Assembly (NCBI GenBank): GCA_013152695.1
Contig: JAADFV010000174.1
Location: forward strand, 1 to 5,693
Reading direction: 5' to 3'
From: Chloroflexota bacterium
Lineage (GTDB): Bacteria; Chloroflexota; Anaerolineae; J102
DNA: 5,693 nt
How positions within the stretch are numbered: position 1 is the stretch's first letter; every line of letters begins with the position of its first letter. Positions 1-5,693 of the stretch are shown here, piece after piece. The notes beneath the pieces were generated by a model. The model saw only the letters and a program-made list of their open reading frames with translations. It searched no databases and was not told the DNA's origin. The translations under genes and the position numbers were made by a program.

Positions 1-2915
1 AGATCTGCATAAGCCTCGGCCTCGGCATAAGTGGAGCGCCCCTGCCAGACGAGGGAAGTGTCACGGGCGCCGCCATTATCATCATCGTTCAGGCCCAGAT
101 TGAAGCCGAGCACTGTCCCCGGCTGCATCACAGCCCCACCCAAAAGTCTACGGGGTACGGCCAGCTCAACTGTGTAGCCGTCATTCTGGGCTTGTGCGGC
201 GGCAATCACGTCGCCGGTCCATTGTGCCCGATCATGGACGACACCATCACGGCGTACGGTAAATTGATGATCACCGCCACTGGAGCTGTAACTATTGTTG
301 TCATTTTCGCCATCGAGGGCAAATTCGATGCTATCGTCATTCCAAAGCTGGCCATCGCTGTCGATCATGGCTTCGGGGTCATGCACATAGGCGCCGAAGT
401 AGAGCGTCTCTGCATCCCAGCGTATCCAAACCGAGCCATTGAGGTCTGCGGGAGTGGGTAGGAGGCCGCTAAAATAGGAAGCATTGTTGGCATCGAGATA
501 GAGAGGCGTGTTGAGCAGCCAGTCACTGAGATCGCCATCGATGGTGGGGCTACCGCGATAGGCGAAAGCGGTAGGCGGTGTAGGGGTAGCGGTGGGCGTG
601 GCGGTTGGTGTGCGCGTGGGAGTCGGTGTCCAGTTGGGATTTGGCGTAGGTGTGTATGTCGGATTCCAGGAAGGGTTGATGTATTCCAGCACCAGTTGCG
701 GCCGGTAACCGACATCGGGATATTCGGAGGAAGCAAATTCGTAGCCCGAATTGGGAATACCGTAGCCATCGAGAAGGAGTCCGCGATTGCTGGAGGGGTT
801 TTGTAGCCACCGTTGTGCCACTTCTGTGACGTCGAACTTGATCCATTCACCAATACGCTGCAGGTAGTGGAAATCGGTGTAGAGACCGGTGTAGTCATCG
901 GGTCCGATACCGGCCGTCCGCCAATTACGGCTAGCGCTGGCTCGATACCAGGTGGCTCTGTTGGCGTCCCAACTCGTGGCCATATCGAAACTACGGAGGT
1001 ACATGTTGTTACTATTGCTGCGATCGAGGACATAGAGCCACAAATAAGCGCGATCGAGTTGCGTATTGGCCGGTAAAGCAATGTTGTCGAAGCGGATGAG
1101 GGCGCTCTGAGCACCATCATTGCGGACAAGCAGCGAAGGAGCTGTGCCGTAGTTGCTATTTGCACTCCATGAGCTAATGTAAGTGTCGCTGGTGCTGTAA
1201 TAACCACGCTCACCCTGACGATAACGAACCGAGAGTCGATAATTGGGGGGCTCAGGCGTGCCGGTGGGTGTGGGGGCAGCAAGAGGAGGAGTGGGCGTCG
1301 GAATTGGTGTTGCCGGCAGATCGAGCCGTTCCACCTGTACGAGATGGATGATTTCGTCACCATCACCACGGGCATAGATGCTGAAATCTGAGCCCGGATG
1401 CTCTCCCCCACCCGGCTGGCGGTTGCCAAAACGAGCGTCGGTCAGGACCCAACTGGCTTTGAGCCAACGGCCGGTGTTGGTTTTACGCACGGTGCCAGCC
1501 AATTTGTTGGCATTGGACCAGGCATCATAGTACACGTCAAAGCGATCCGTGCCTTTGTCGTAGTAGGTGATGTTCAGGCGCACCCGTTCCCTTGTGTTAT
1601 GGAGATAACCATCTTCGATATCGAAGTACATGTAGGGATTGCCGCGGGCACTGTCGGTACGGCGGGTGTAGCGTCCTTCGGGATAGCTGGATACGTTCCA
1701 CAAAGGCACGGTTTTGCCGCCCGGTGCCTCGTCGTTTTGCACCATGAAGAAATCGTAGTTGCCAAACTGGGGGTACCAGGTATACTCGGTTTCACGCAGT
1801 GCCACCCAAGCAGAGGGACTATTTTCGATAGTTTTACCCAAATGCTGGAGGGCAAATTCGAACATACTGCGCCGTTCAGGTTTGTTCACCAGGTCTTTGG
1901 CAAAGACAAAATAATCGGCATGCTTGTCTAGACCTGAATAGATACCCCACATGGTGTTGGTGGCCCCGGTCATGTACTGGGCTTCGTACGATTCCCAGCC
2001 AATAGGCACATCTTGCCACCATTTGAACATGGGATCGTATTGACCGGCACCCATGAGGGAATAGCCGGGCTTGTTGATGTTGGTGGCGTCGGCATCTGGC
2101 CGTAGACCGTTATGCTTGAGGCCAATGCCGTGAGAGGCGGCATAGTCGGTAAGAGTGCGACGCTCGATGGGACTCTGGAAGAAGGGTGAGTACTGAAGGA
2201 TGAGCTGGGTGCGCGGAAAAGCGGCGAGGTAGGCGTCCATGATACGCATAACGGTCTGCACCCAGAGTTCGCTCGTCAACCCAGCCTGTGTGAGACATTC
2301 GCGATGCATGGAGTCGGAGGGTTTTGTTTCACCAAAAATACCGGCGCCGATTTCGATGAATTCGACACGGGGATCGCCGTCGTAATGTTTGCCTGCTTCG
2401 CGGATAAAGCGGCTGTATTCCCGCAAATAGTCTTCACTCCAGTATTTCGGAATCACCCAGTTGTCTTCGCAGACCAGACGCATATCGGGATATGCTTCAT
2501 ACAAGTAGGCAGGTACAGCGTCACCACCACAGCAAGTGGCGTTGTAGGTGGCAAAGCCGATGGCGGCCGGCTTGTTCAGGGCACTTTCGGCGGCCAACCA
2601 TTTATCTAGACGACTCCAATCGTATGTCTCCGGCCCTAGTTCAATTTGTTTCCACTCAAAGGTGACATGTCCCCCCGTCACCGGGTACTGGGATGGGTTC
2701 AGATTGTACCAATCAAAGAAGACGTAGATGCCGGGCCGCTGGGTTGCGGCCACGGCTGCGGGGGCATCTACGGATAGAGCAGGGTTTGGTGTTGGCGCGG
2801 GATCGGCCTGAACTGCGATATTTCCTCCGATAAACCAGAGAAGAAAAAAGAGCGCGAACATCCCTCTCCACCAAGGAGTGAAAGAGGGATGTTGATTAGA
2901 CGAGAAGGCTGGCAT
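1..2915 (-). CDS. Secreted glycoside-hydrolase-like protein with DNRLRE and CBM9-like domains (C-terminus cut by window edge)
   Basis: I translated this frame codon by codon from ATG at 2915-2913; it stays open for 971 residues to the window edge. Residues 1-37 look like a signal peptide: Arg17, a hydrophobic stretch at about 19-33, and AVQA before a likely cut after Ala37. Residues about 62-395 resemble a (beta/alpha)8 glycoside hydrolase barrel. They include WKQIELGPETYDWSRLD, a pattern seen in GH42/GH5-like and DUF4832-like proteins, EIGAGIFGE (Glu188, Glu196) and GWESYE (Glu308). Residues about 398-532 look like a beta-sandwich. After a Thr/Pro linker (533-557), residues 559-747 match a DNRLRE domain (DTYISSWSANSNYG, ALIRFD, EWIKFDVTEVAQRWL). 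A second linker (748-789) leads to a CBM9/DOMON-like domain (IDGDLSDW, VWIRWDAETLYFGAYVHD, WNDDSIEFALDG), which is incomplete. The likely role is binding or cleaving an extracellular polysaccharide. The usual Asn-Glu acid/base pair of clan GH-A is not evident, so catalysis is unproven. The gene call is firm; the function is moderate. Confidence 0.93.
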   Translation of the reverse strand, partial: MPAFSSNQHPSFTPWWRGMFALFFLLWFIGGNIAVQADPAPTPNPALSVDAPAAVAATQRPGIYVFFDWYNLNPSQYPVTGGHVTFEWKQIELGPETYDWSRLDKWLAAESALNKPAAIGFATYNATCCGGDAVPAYLYEAYPDMRLVCEDNWVIPKYWSEDYLREYSRFIREAGKHYDGDPRVEFIEIGAGIFGETKPSDSMHRECLTQAGLTSELWVQTVMRIMDAYLAAFPRTQLILQYSPFFQSPIERRTLTDYAASHGIGLKHNGLRPDADATNINKPGYSLMGAGQYDPMFKWWQDVPIGWESYEAQYMTGATNTMWGIYSGLDKHADYFVFAKDLVNKPERRSMFEFALQHLGKTIENSPSAWVALRETEYTWYPQFGNYDFFMVQNDEAPGGKTVPLWNVSSYPEGRYTRRTDSARGNPYMYFDIEDGYLHNTRERVRLNITYYDKGTDRFDVYYDAWSNANKLAGTVRKTNTGRWLKASWVLTDARFGNRQPGGGEHPGSDFSIYARGDGDEIIHLVQVERLDLPATPIPTPTPPLAAPTPTGTPEPPNYRLSVRYRQGERGYYSTSDTYISSWSANSNYGTAPSLLVRNDGAQSALIRFDNIALPANTQLDRAYLWLYVLDRSNSNNMYLRSFDMATSWDANRATWYRASASRNWRTAGIGPDDYTGLYTDFHYLQRIGEWIKFDVTEVAQRWLQNPSSNRGLLLDGYGIPNSGYEFASSEYPDVGYRPQLVLEYINPSWNPTYTPTPNPNWTPTPTRTPTATPTATPTPPTAFAYRGSPTIDGDLSDWLLNTPLYLDANNASYFSGLLPTPADLNGSVWIRWDAETLYFGAYVHDPEAMIDSDGQLWNDDSIEFALDGENDNNSYSSSGGDHQFTVRRDGVVHDRAQWTGDVIAAAQAQNDGYTVELAVPRRLLGGAVMQPGTVLGFNLGLNDDDNGGARDTSLVWQGRSTYAEAEAYAD
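549..674 (-). repeat. Thr/Pro linker before the CBM9-like domain
   Basis: It encodes a linker with NPTYTPTPNPNWTPTPTRTP followed by TATPTATPTPP, between the DNRLRE and CBM9-like domains. The plus strand shows the same GTGGGCGTGGC style of repeat as the upstream gene. Confidence 0.8.
1245..1319 (-). repeat. Thr/Pro/Ala linker before the DNRLRE domain
   Basis: It encodes LPATPIPTPTPPLAAPTPTG and a few further residues, separating the beta-sandwich-like region from the DNRLRE domain of the downstream gene. Confidence 0.8.
2861..2915 (-). other. Start region of signal peptide; start codon choice
   Basis: Two ATG codons are possible, at 2915 and at 2861 (Met19). The first has AGGAGA 6 bases upstream and gives a conventional signal peptide with an n-region containing Arg17. 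Met19 begins the hydrophobic core itself and would leave no positive n-region. The start at 2915 is therefore preferred. Confidence 0.8.
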
Positions 2916-2921
2916 TCAGGG

Positions 2922-2927
2922 TCTCCT
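2922..2927 (-). promoter_or_regulatory. Ribosome binding site of the downstream gene
   Basis: The minus strand reads AGGAGA, then six bases, then ATG at 2915. This is a strong Shine-Dalgarno match at normal spacing, and it decides the start codon of the secreted glycoside-hydrolase-like gene. Confidence 0.8.
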
Positions 2928-2988
2928 GTATTCTGCTGGATTACGAGCTCTAGCTGAGAAAGCCCGTTCACGTGCAGTTCTTAGTGCA

Positions 2989-2997
2989 ATTATAGCA
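2989..2997 (-). promoter_or_regulatory. Putative extended -10 promoter
   Basis: The minus strand reads TGCTATAAT, which matches the full TGnTATAAT extended -10 consensus. The hexamer 16-18 bases upstream (CTGCTC region) is a poor -35, as is often tolerated by extended -10 promoters. Transcription would begin near 2982, giving a leader of about 67 bases before the ATG at 2915. If real, the downstream gene can be expressed independently of the upstream one. No start site has been measured. Confidence 0.55.
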
Positions 2998-3063
2998 GAA
3001 CCATGACAATCGAGCAGATACAATTTCAGGCCCGTTAACTTATAGCTTAGTACTGCCTTGTTA

Positions 3064-5693
3064 TTATCGTAAGGGAAGCCACTGGAGGGGTGCGCGGCTG
3101 AAGTCCCTGATGGATGAAGGGGGTGATGGTGGAGGGCTGGTGCTTTCGAGTTCACAAAGGGTGTCTTCGACCCGTACGAAGAGGGTGAGAGCGAACTGAT
3201 CGAGGGCATAGAACTCGGAGAGGGGTTTCGGGGTCTTATCGAGATCAACACGCCAGGTACGAGTCGTCTCGGCGGGAATGGTACGTTTGCTTTCGGATGA
3301 TGTGAGGATGGTGTCTTGGGGATGGTCGTAGCCATTACCCGACCAGATGGTTTTGTTTTTCAGCTTGTACCAATCGATGCGGGGCTTGGAGCCGGGCATT
3401 TCGGGCCAGGTGAAGATGACTCGCTCGAGTACGGCATCAGCATCATTCTCATTGACGATATCTGCGAGGAGATTGTCATGGACTGAAGGATGGAAGCGGA
3501 AATCATCGATCTGAAGCTGGCTGCAAACATCGCCAGGGGGTGGTGGGGGAGGAGGGGTGCTGCAAGTACTGTCGGAAAGAATGACCTGTAGCACCGCGGC
3601 CAGGGAATCGGCATCGGTGGCAGGATAGGACTGCCCGCCGCCTTCGGCAGCAACATAATCGAGGATATCGGCATTGAAGATACCACCCTCTTCTGACTGG
3701 ACGGCAACGGCGTAGACTAAGAGGTCCGGCATTGCTGCTTTCACATCTCGAATTGCCACCATAGCATCGGCCAGGGGTTCACCGGCATATTCGCGATAGG
3801 CGGGGAAGTATTGCCCCATCCGTCGTACTTGTGCAGGCGTATAGAATTGCCCGTTGTTGGCGTAGAGGCTGATGGGCTGGACGTATTGGTCGGGGAAGCC
3901 ATGGAGATCAAGATCGATGGTGGGAACACCGTCGGAAAGAAGGATGACAACGGCGCGATGATCGGGATTCCAGGCGCGGGGCAGATAGGTACCGAGGCTG
4001 GCGATGGCCTCACCCGTGGGGGTACCTCCTCTCGCATCGAGGCGAAGGAGACGGTTCTGGAAGCGCTGGTAGTTCGTGGTAAAGGGCTGGACGAGATCGA
4101 TACTGGTGGGATAAAGAGGGGGATTGCCATGGCCGGAACCAGCACCATTGAAGGTGATCAAGCCCACCCGACTGCCGTTACTCTGCGCTGCTACCACCTC
4201 GTTGAGGAGTAAGATGGCCTCTTGCGCCGCTTCCAGCTTGGTGCCGGCGCCAGGATAAGCCTGATCCATGCTTCCGGAAATATCCAAAAGATAGAGAAGA
4301 TCGACGGGGACGTTGTCACAGATCGGCGCAGAGGTTGGGGTGGCCGTGGGCCGGATCGTGGGTGTGGCTGTGGGCGTAGGTGTGGCCGTAGGCGTGGCGG
4401 TTGTTTCAGGGGTCGCTGTGGGTGTAGGGGGAGGGCCGCTACTCACTTCACAGAGGGTATCGGCCACACGAACAAAGAGGGTGAGGGCAAATTGATCGAG
4501 TCCGTAGGATTCGGCGAGGGGTTTGGGGGTTTTGTCGAGATCGACTCGCCAGGTGCGAGTTGAATCGGCCGGAACCGTACGTTTTCTTTCCGAGGAGGTG
4601 AGAATGGTGTCTTGAGGATGGTCGTAACCGTTCCCCCCCCAGATGGTCTTATTTTTGAGCTTGTACCAGTCGATCCGGGCATTGTAGCCGGGCATTTCCG
4701 GCCAGGTGAAGATGACCCGCTCGAGTACAGCATCCACATCATTGTCATTGACAATGTCGGCGAGGAGATTGTCGTGCACAGAGGGGTGGAAGCGGAAATC
4801 TTCTATCTCGATCTGATTACAAACATCTCCAACGCTGGGGGTGGAAGTCGGTGTGGGTGTGGGTGGATGTTCGGTGGCCGTAGCGGTGGGCGTTGGCGTG
4901 GCGCCCGAATCACAGACAACCTCCAGTGTCCAGGCGTCGTCATCCCTGACATTGGGAAGAGAGACATCATCGGGATGGCGGGGATGGCCGATGGCGGTGG
5001 CGTGGTTGGTAAGGATACCGCAGTCGGCGACAGTGGGGGTGTAGGTGCGATCGAATTCAAAAACATCTCCCGGCCAGGCGACATCATGCCAGATTTCGTG
5101 ATCGCCCACAGGTTCGATAAGTTGATCGTAGACCCCTACACCACCGTGGAGGACAACGTCGCCGCAGTTCTGCACTCGGAAATGGTAGGTGATTTCCTCA
5201 CCCAACTGCACGGAGAAGGGTCCTGTTTTTTCCAAAGAAACACAGGTAGTGTAGAAGCCAAAGTCGATCGAGTTGTTTTCTTCACCAGGACTGAGAACGA
5301 CCGAGGCTTCGTGGCTGTCGAAATCTCCATCGCTATCCCGAGCATCGTCGTTACCCTGATCCTGCTGGCTGGCATACCAGCCGAACAAGACGCCGCCGCT
5401 TTCGAAGTTGCTGTCAGCGATTTTAATGACGTAGGCGCCGGCAGCGAGGTCGGTGAATTGGTAATAGCCGTTGCTGTCGCTGCTGGTGATCGTGACAAGG
5501 CTGCCCTGCGCATCGTACAACTCGACGACTACGCCGGCAATACCGGGTTCGCCGGCATCTTGAATGCCATCGATGCGATGCGATTGACTGGTGTACTGGT
5601 CGTGCCAGATGAAATCACCCACTGAGGCGAGGTTGGCTTGGGGTGTGGCTGTTGCTGTGGCAGTGGGGGTGGAGGTAGGTGTATTGGTTGGTG
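3064..5693 (-). CDS. Multi-domain extracellular protein with SdrD-B, DUF11-like and VWA domains and a duplicated module (N-terminus cut by window edge)
   Basis: The frame is open from the window edge to TAA at 3066-3064, giving 875 complete codons. A GTG at 5622 could be taken as the start but is internal: in-frame Thr/Pro linker codons continue upstream to 5693, and VGDFIWHD is the usual opening of an SdrD-B domain. From the first complete codon, residues 24-149 are SdrD-B-like (DGIQDAGEPGIAG, DSNGYYQFTDLAAGAYVI). Residues 150-264 are DUF11-like (CVSLEKTGP, GEEITYHFRVQNCGD). Residues 288-415 and 720-847 are two copies of one module. Residues about 459-706 are a VWA domain with a complete MIDAS: DISGS at 470-474, Thr557 in GGTPTGE, Asp587 in LLSDG. 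Thr/Pro or poly-Pro linkers join the domains. The role is inferred to be surface adhesion or matrix binding through metal-dependent VWA contacts. No sortase motif or membrane segment is visible at the C-terminus, so any signal peptide or anchor must lie in the missing N-terminal part or be absent. Confidence 0.95.
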   Translation of the reverse strand, partial: PTNTPTSTPTATATATPQANLASVGDFIWHDQYTSQSHRIDGIQDAGEPGIAGVVVELYDAQGSLVTITSSDSNGYYQFTDLAAGAYVIKIADSNFESGGVLFGWYASQQDQGNDDARDSDGDFDSHEASVVLSPGEENNSIDFGFYTTCVSLEKTGPFSVQLGEEITYHFRVQNCGDVVLHGGVGVYDQLIEPVGDHEIWHDVAWPGDVFEFDRTYTPTVADCGILTNHATAIGHPRHPDDVSLPNVRDDDAWTLEVVCDSGATPTPTATATEHPPTPTPTSTPSVGDVCNQIEIEDFRFHPSVHDNLLADIVNDNDVDAVLERVIFTWPEMPGYNARIDWYKLKNKTIWGGNGYDHPQDTILTSSERKRTVPADSTRTWRVDLDKTPKPLAESYGLDQFALTLFVRVADTLCEVSSGPPPTPTATPETTATPTATPTPTATPTIRPTATPTSAPICDNVPVDLLYLLDISGSMDQAYPGAGTKLEAAQEAILLLNEVVAAQSNGSRVGLITFNGAGSGHGNPPLYPTSIDLVQPFTTNYQRFQNRLLRLDARGGTPTGEAIASLGTYLPRAWNPDHRAVVILLSDGVPTIDLDLHGFPDQYVQPISLYANNGQFYTPAQVRRMGQYFPAYREYAGEPLADAMVAIRDVKAAMPDLLVYAVAVQSEEGGIFNADILDYVAAEGGGQSYPATDADSLAAVLQVILSDSTCSTPPPPPPPGDVCSQLQIDDFRFHPSVHDNLLADIVNENDADAVLERVIFTWPEMPGSKPRIDWYKLKNKTIWSGNGYDHPQDTILTSSESKRTIPAETTRTWRVDLDKTPKPLSEFYALDQFALTLFVRVEDTLCELESTSPPPSPPSSIRDFSRAPLQWLPLR
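3151..3534 (-). repeat. Duplicated 128-residue module, copy 2 (C-terminal)
   Basis: It encodes GDVC to DTLCE without gaps relative to the copy at 4447-4830. Landmarks are DFRFHPSVHD, RVIFTWPEMPG, RIDWYKLKNKTIW, NGYDHPQDTILTSS and TRTWRVDLDKTPKP. The pattern of a WP turn, an IW(G/S)G turn and alternating hydrophobic residues fits a beta-sandwich; this is inferred, and I cannot name a family. Cys4 and Cys127 of the module bracket it and could form a disulfide. Confidence 0.9.
3535..3558 (-). repeat. Poly-proline linker before module copy 2
   Basis: Seven consecutive proline codons (CCN, varied third bases) follow a Thr and precede GDVC of the second module. This rigid spacer differs from the Thr/Pro linker used before the first copy. 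Confidence 0.8.
3573..4323 (-). other. VWA domain with intact MIDAS (within the upstream gene)
   Basis: The domain runs from PVDLLYLLDISGSMD through TYLPRAWNP, VVILLSDGVPTID and LLVYAVAV. The metal-ion-dependent adhesion site is complete: Asp-x-Ser-x-Ser at 4284-4270, Thr at 4023-4021 and Asp at 3933-3931. Intact MIDAS residues usually mean divalent-metal-dependent ligand binding. Between LLSDGVP and LLVYAVAV lies a Tyr/Gln-rich insert (YVQPISLYANNGQFYTPAQV). Cysteines just before (CDNVP) and after (STCSTP) bracket the domain. Confidence 0.9.
4324..4446 (-). repeat. Thr/Pro/Ala-rich linker repeat between module copy 1 and the VWA domain
   Basis: Short degenerate six-base units (GCC ACA CCT ACG type) encode PTPTATP-like repeats. 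The plus strand shows runs of GTGGGC/GTGTGG. It is a flexible extracellular linker and may be glycosylated. Similar shorter linkers lie at 4831-4902 and 5638-5693. Confidence 0.85.
4447..4830 (-). repeat. Duplicated 128-residue module, copy 1
   Basis: It has the same length as the copy at 3151-3534, with 110 of 128 residues identical by hand count. Changes cluster at NQIEIE/SQLQID near the start, YNA/SKP after the WPEMPG turn, and the ADS/AET and AESYG/SEFYA stretches. About 71 of 384 bases differ, mostly at third codon positions. The bracketing cysteines are conserved. A run of eight G on the coding strand (4633-4640) lies in the IWGGN turn of this copy only. Confidence 0.9.
4831..4902 (-). 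repeat. Thr/Pro-rich linker repeat before module copy 1
   Basis: It encodes ATPTPTATATEHPPTPTPTS, an interdomain linker between the DUF11-like domain and the first module. It has the same degenerate repeat style as 4324-4446. Confidence 0.8.
4903..5244 (-). other. DUF11-like domain (within the upstream gene)
   Basis: It begins CVSLEKTGPFSVQLGEEITY and contains HFRVQNCGDVVLHGGVGVYD. This is the usual DUF11 pattern (charged start, G-E-x-I-T-Y, v-x-N-x-G). Four cysteines (CVSL, NCGD, DCGI, VVCD) could pair as two disulfides. Such domains are usually stalk repeats in secreted or surface proteins. Confidence 0.75.
5245..5622 (-). other. SdrD-B-like domain (within the upstream gene)
   Basis: It opens VGDFIWHD and continues DGIQDAGEPGIAGVVVEL, SSDSNGYYQFTDLAAG and ENNSIDFGFY. 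These are the hallmark stretches of SdrD-B/Cna-B-like beta-sandwich domains, which act as stalk or spacer units in surface proteins and often bind calcium through their Asp-rich loops (DARDSDGDFDSHE here). Confidence 0.85.
5638..5693 (-). repeat. Thr/Pro/Ala-rich linker at the window edge
   Basis: In frame with the upstream gene, it encodes PTNTPTSTPTATATATPQ. It shows that the gene continues beyond the window and that at least one further domain probably lies N-terminal to the SdrD-B-like domain. Confidence 0.85.

Larger units (their letters stand above)
2916..3063. other. Intergenic region between the two minus-strand genes
   Basis: These 148 bases lie between the TAA of the upstream gene and the ATG of the downstream gene. 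Apart from the extended -10 element and the ribosome binding site I find no structured element. I see no GC-rich stem followed by a T-run, so there is no recognisable intrinsic terminator. Read-through from the upstream gene is therefore possible. Confidence 0.7.

Noticed and set aside
365..1429. 354-codon open frame on the minus strand
   Set aside because: It is an alternative frame inside the downstream gene. The overlapping frame carries clear DNRLRE and CBM9-like motifs and continues uninterrupted to a good start, while this frame gives Ser/Pro/Arg-rich low-complexity sequence.
1398..1931. 177-codon open frame on the plus strand
   Set aside because: It is antisense to the beta-sandwich-like region of the downstream gene and has no domain features.
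2962..3036. Direct repeat of AACGGGC (minus strand) at 3036-3030 and 2968-2962
   Set aside because: A seven-base match within 148 bases is expected by chance. There is no symmetry or spacing that suggests an operator.
2916..3335. 139-codon minus-strand frame spanning the end of the upstream gene and the intergenic region
   Set aside because: Most of it is a shifted frame of module copy 2, and the rest is non-coding with the promoter inside it. It has no protein features and ends against the next gene by chance.
4324..4902. Possible CRISPR-like or tandem repeat arrays
   Set aside because: The repeats are short, degenerate, in frame and encode Thr/Pro linkers. There are no unique spacers of constant length.
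4612..5625. 337-codon open frame on the plus strand
   Set aside because: It is antisense to the SdrD-B, DUF11-like and module-1 coding sequence. Its GVGVG and AVAVG runs are the complement of Thr/Pro codons, and it has no recognisable domain.

Overview
The window holds two large protein-coding genes on the minus strand, and each runs off an edge. They are separated by a 148-base intergenic region with a promoter-like site. I see no RNA genes, mobile elements or CRISPR. Both products are multi-domain extracellular proteins whose domains are joined by Thr/Pro/Ala-rich linkers (TPTPTATP style). Such linkers, together with SdrD-B, DUF11-like, VWA, DNRLRE and CBM9-like modules, are typical of filamentous Chloroflexota (Anaerolineae, Caldilineae, Ardenticatenia). 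That assignment is an inference from style; no phylogenetic marker is present. The plus-strand open frames are shadows, their Gly/Val runs being the antisense of the Thr/Pro linkers.

Upstream gene (5693 to 3064, minus): the frame is open to the window edge, so the N-terminus is missing. The visible order is Thr/Pro linker, SdrD-B-like domain, DUF11-like domain, linker, a 128-residue module (copy 1), linker, von Willebrand factor A domain with an intact MIDAS, poly-proline linker, the same 128-residue module (copy 2), and a short tail. The two copies are the same length without gaps and differ at 18 of 128 residues by my hand count (about 86% identity). At DNA level I count about 71 differences in 384 bases, mostly at codon third positions, so the duplication is not recent or has been under protein-level constraint.

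Intergenic region (3063 to 2916): it has a perfect extended -10 element (TGCTATAAT) and an AGGAGA ribosome binding site 6 bases before the ATG of the second gene. I see no convincing terminator.

Downstream gene (2915 to 1, minus, C-terminus missing): 971 residues are visible. They comprise a signal peptide, a glycoside-hydrolase-like TIM-barrel region, a beta-sandwich-like region, a linker, a DNRLRE domain, a second linker, and a CBM9/DOMON-like domain cut by the window edge.

The simplest joint reading is a surface or secreted adhesion protein beside a secreted carbohydrate-active or carbohydrate-binding protein. Shared linker style and order suggest a common extracellular role; the separate promoter means co-transcription is not assured. 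The least explained element is the duplicated module flanking the VWA domain.
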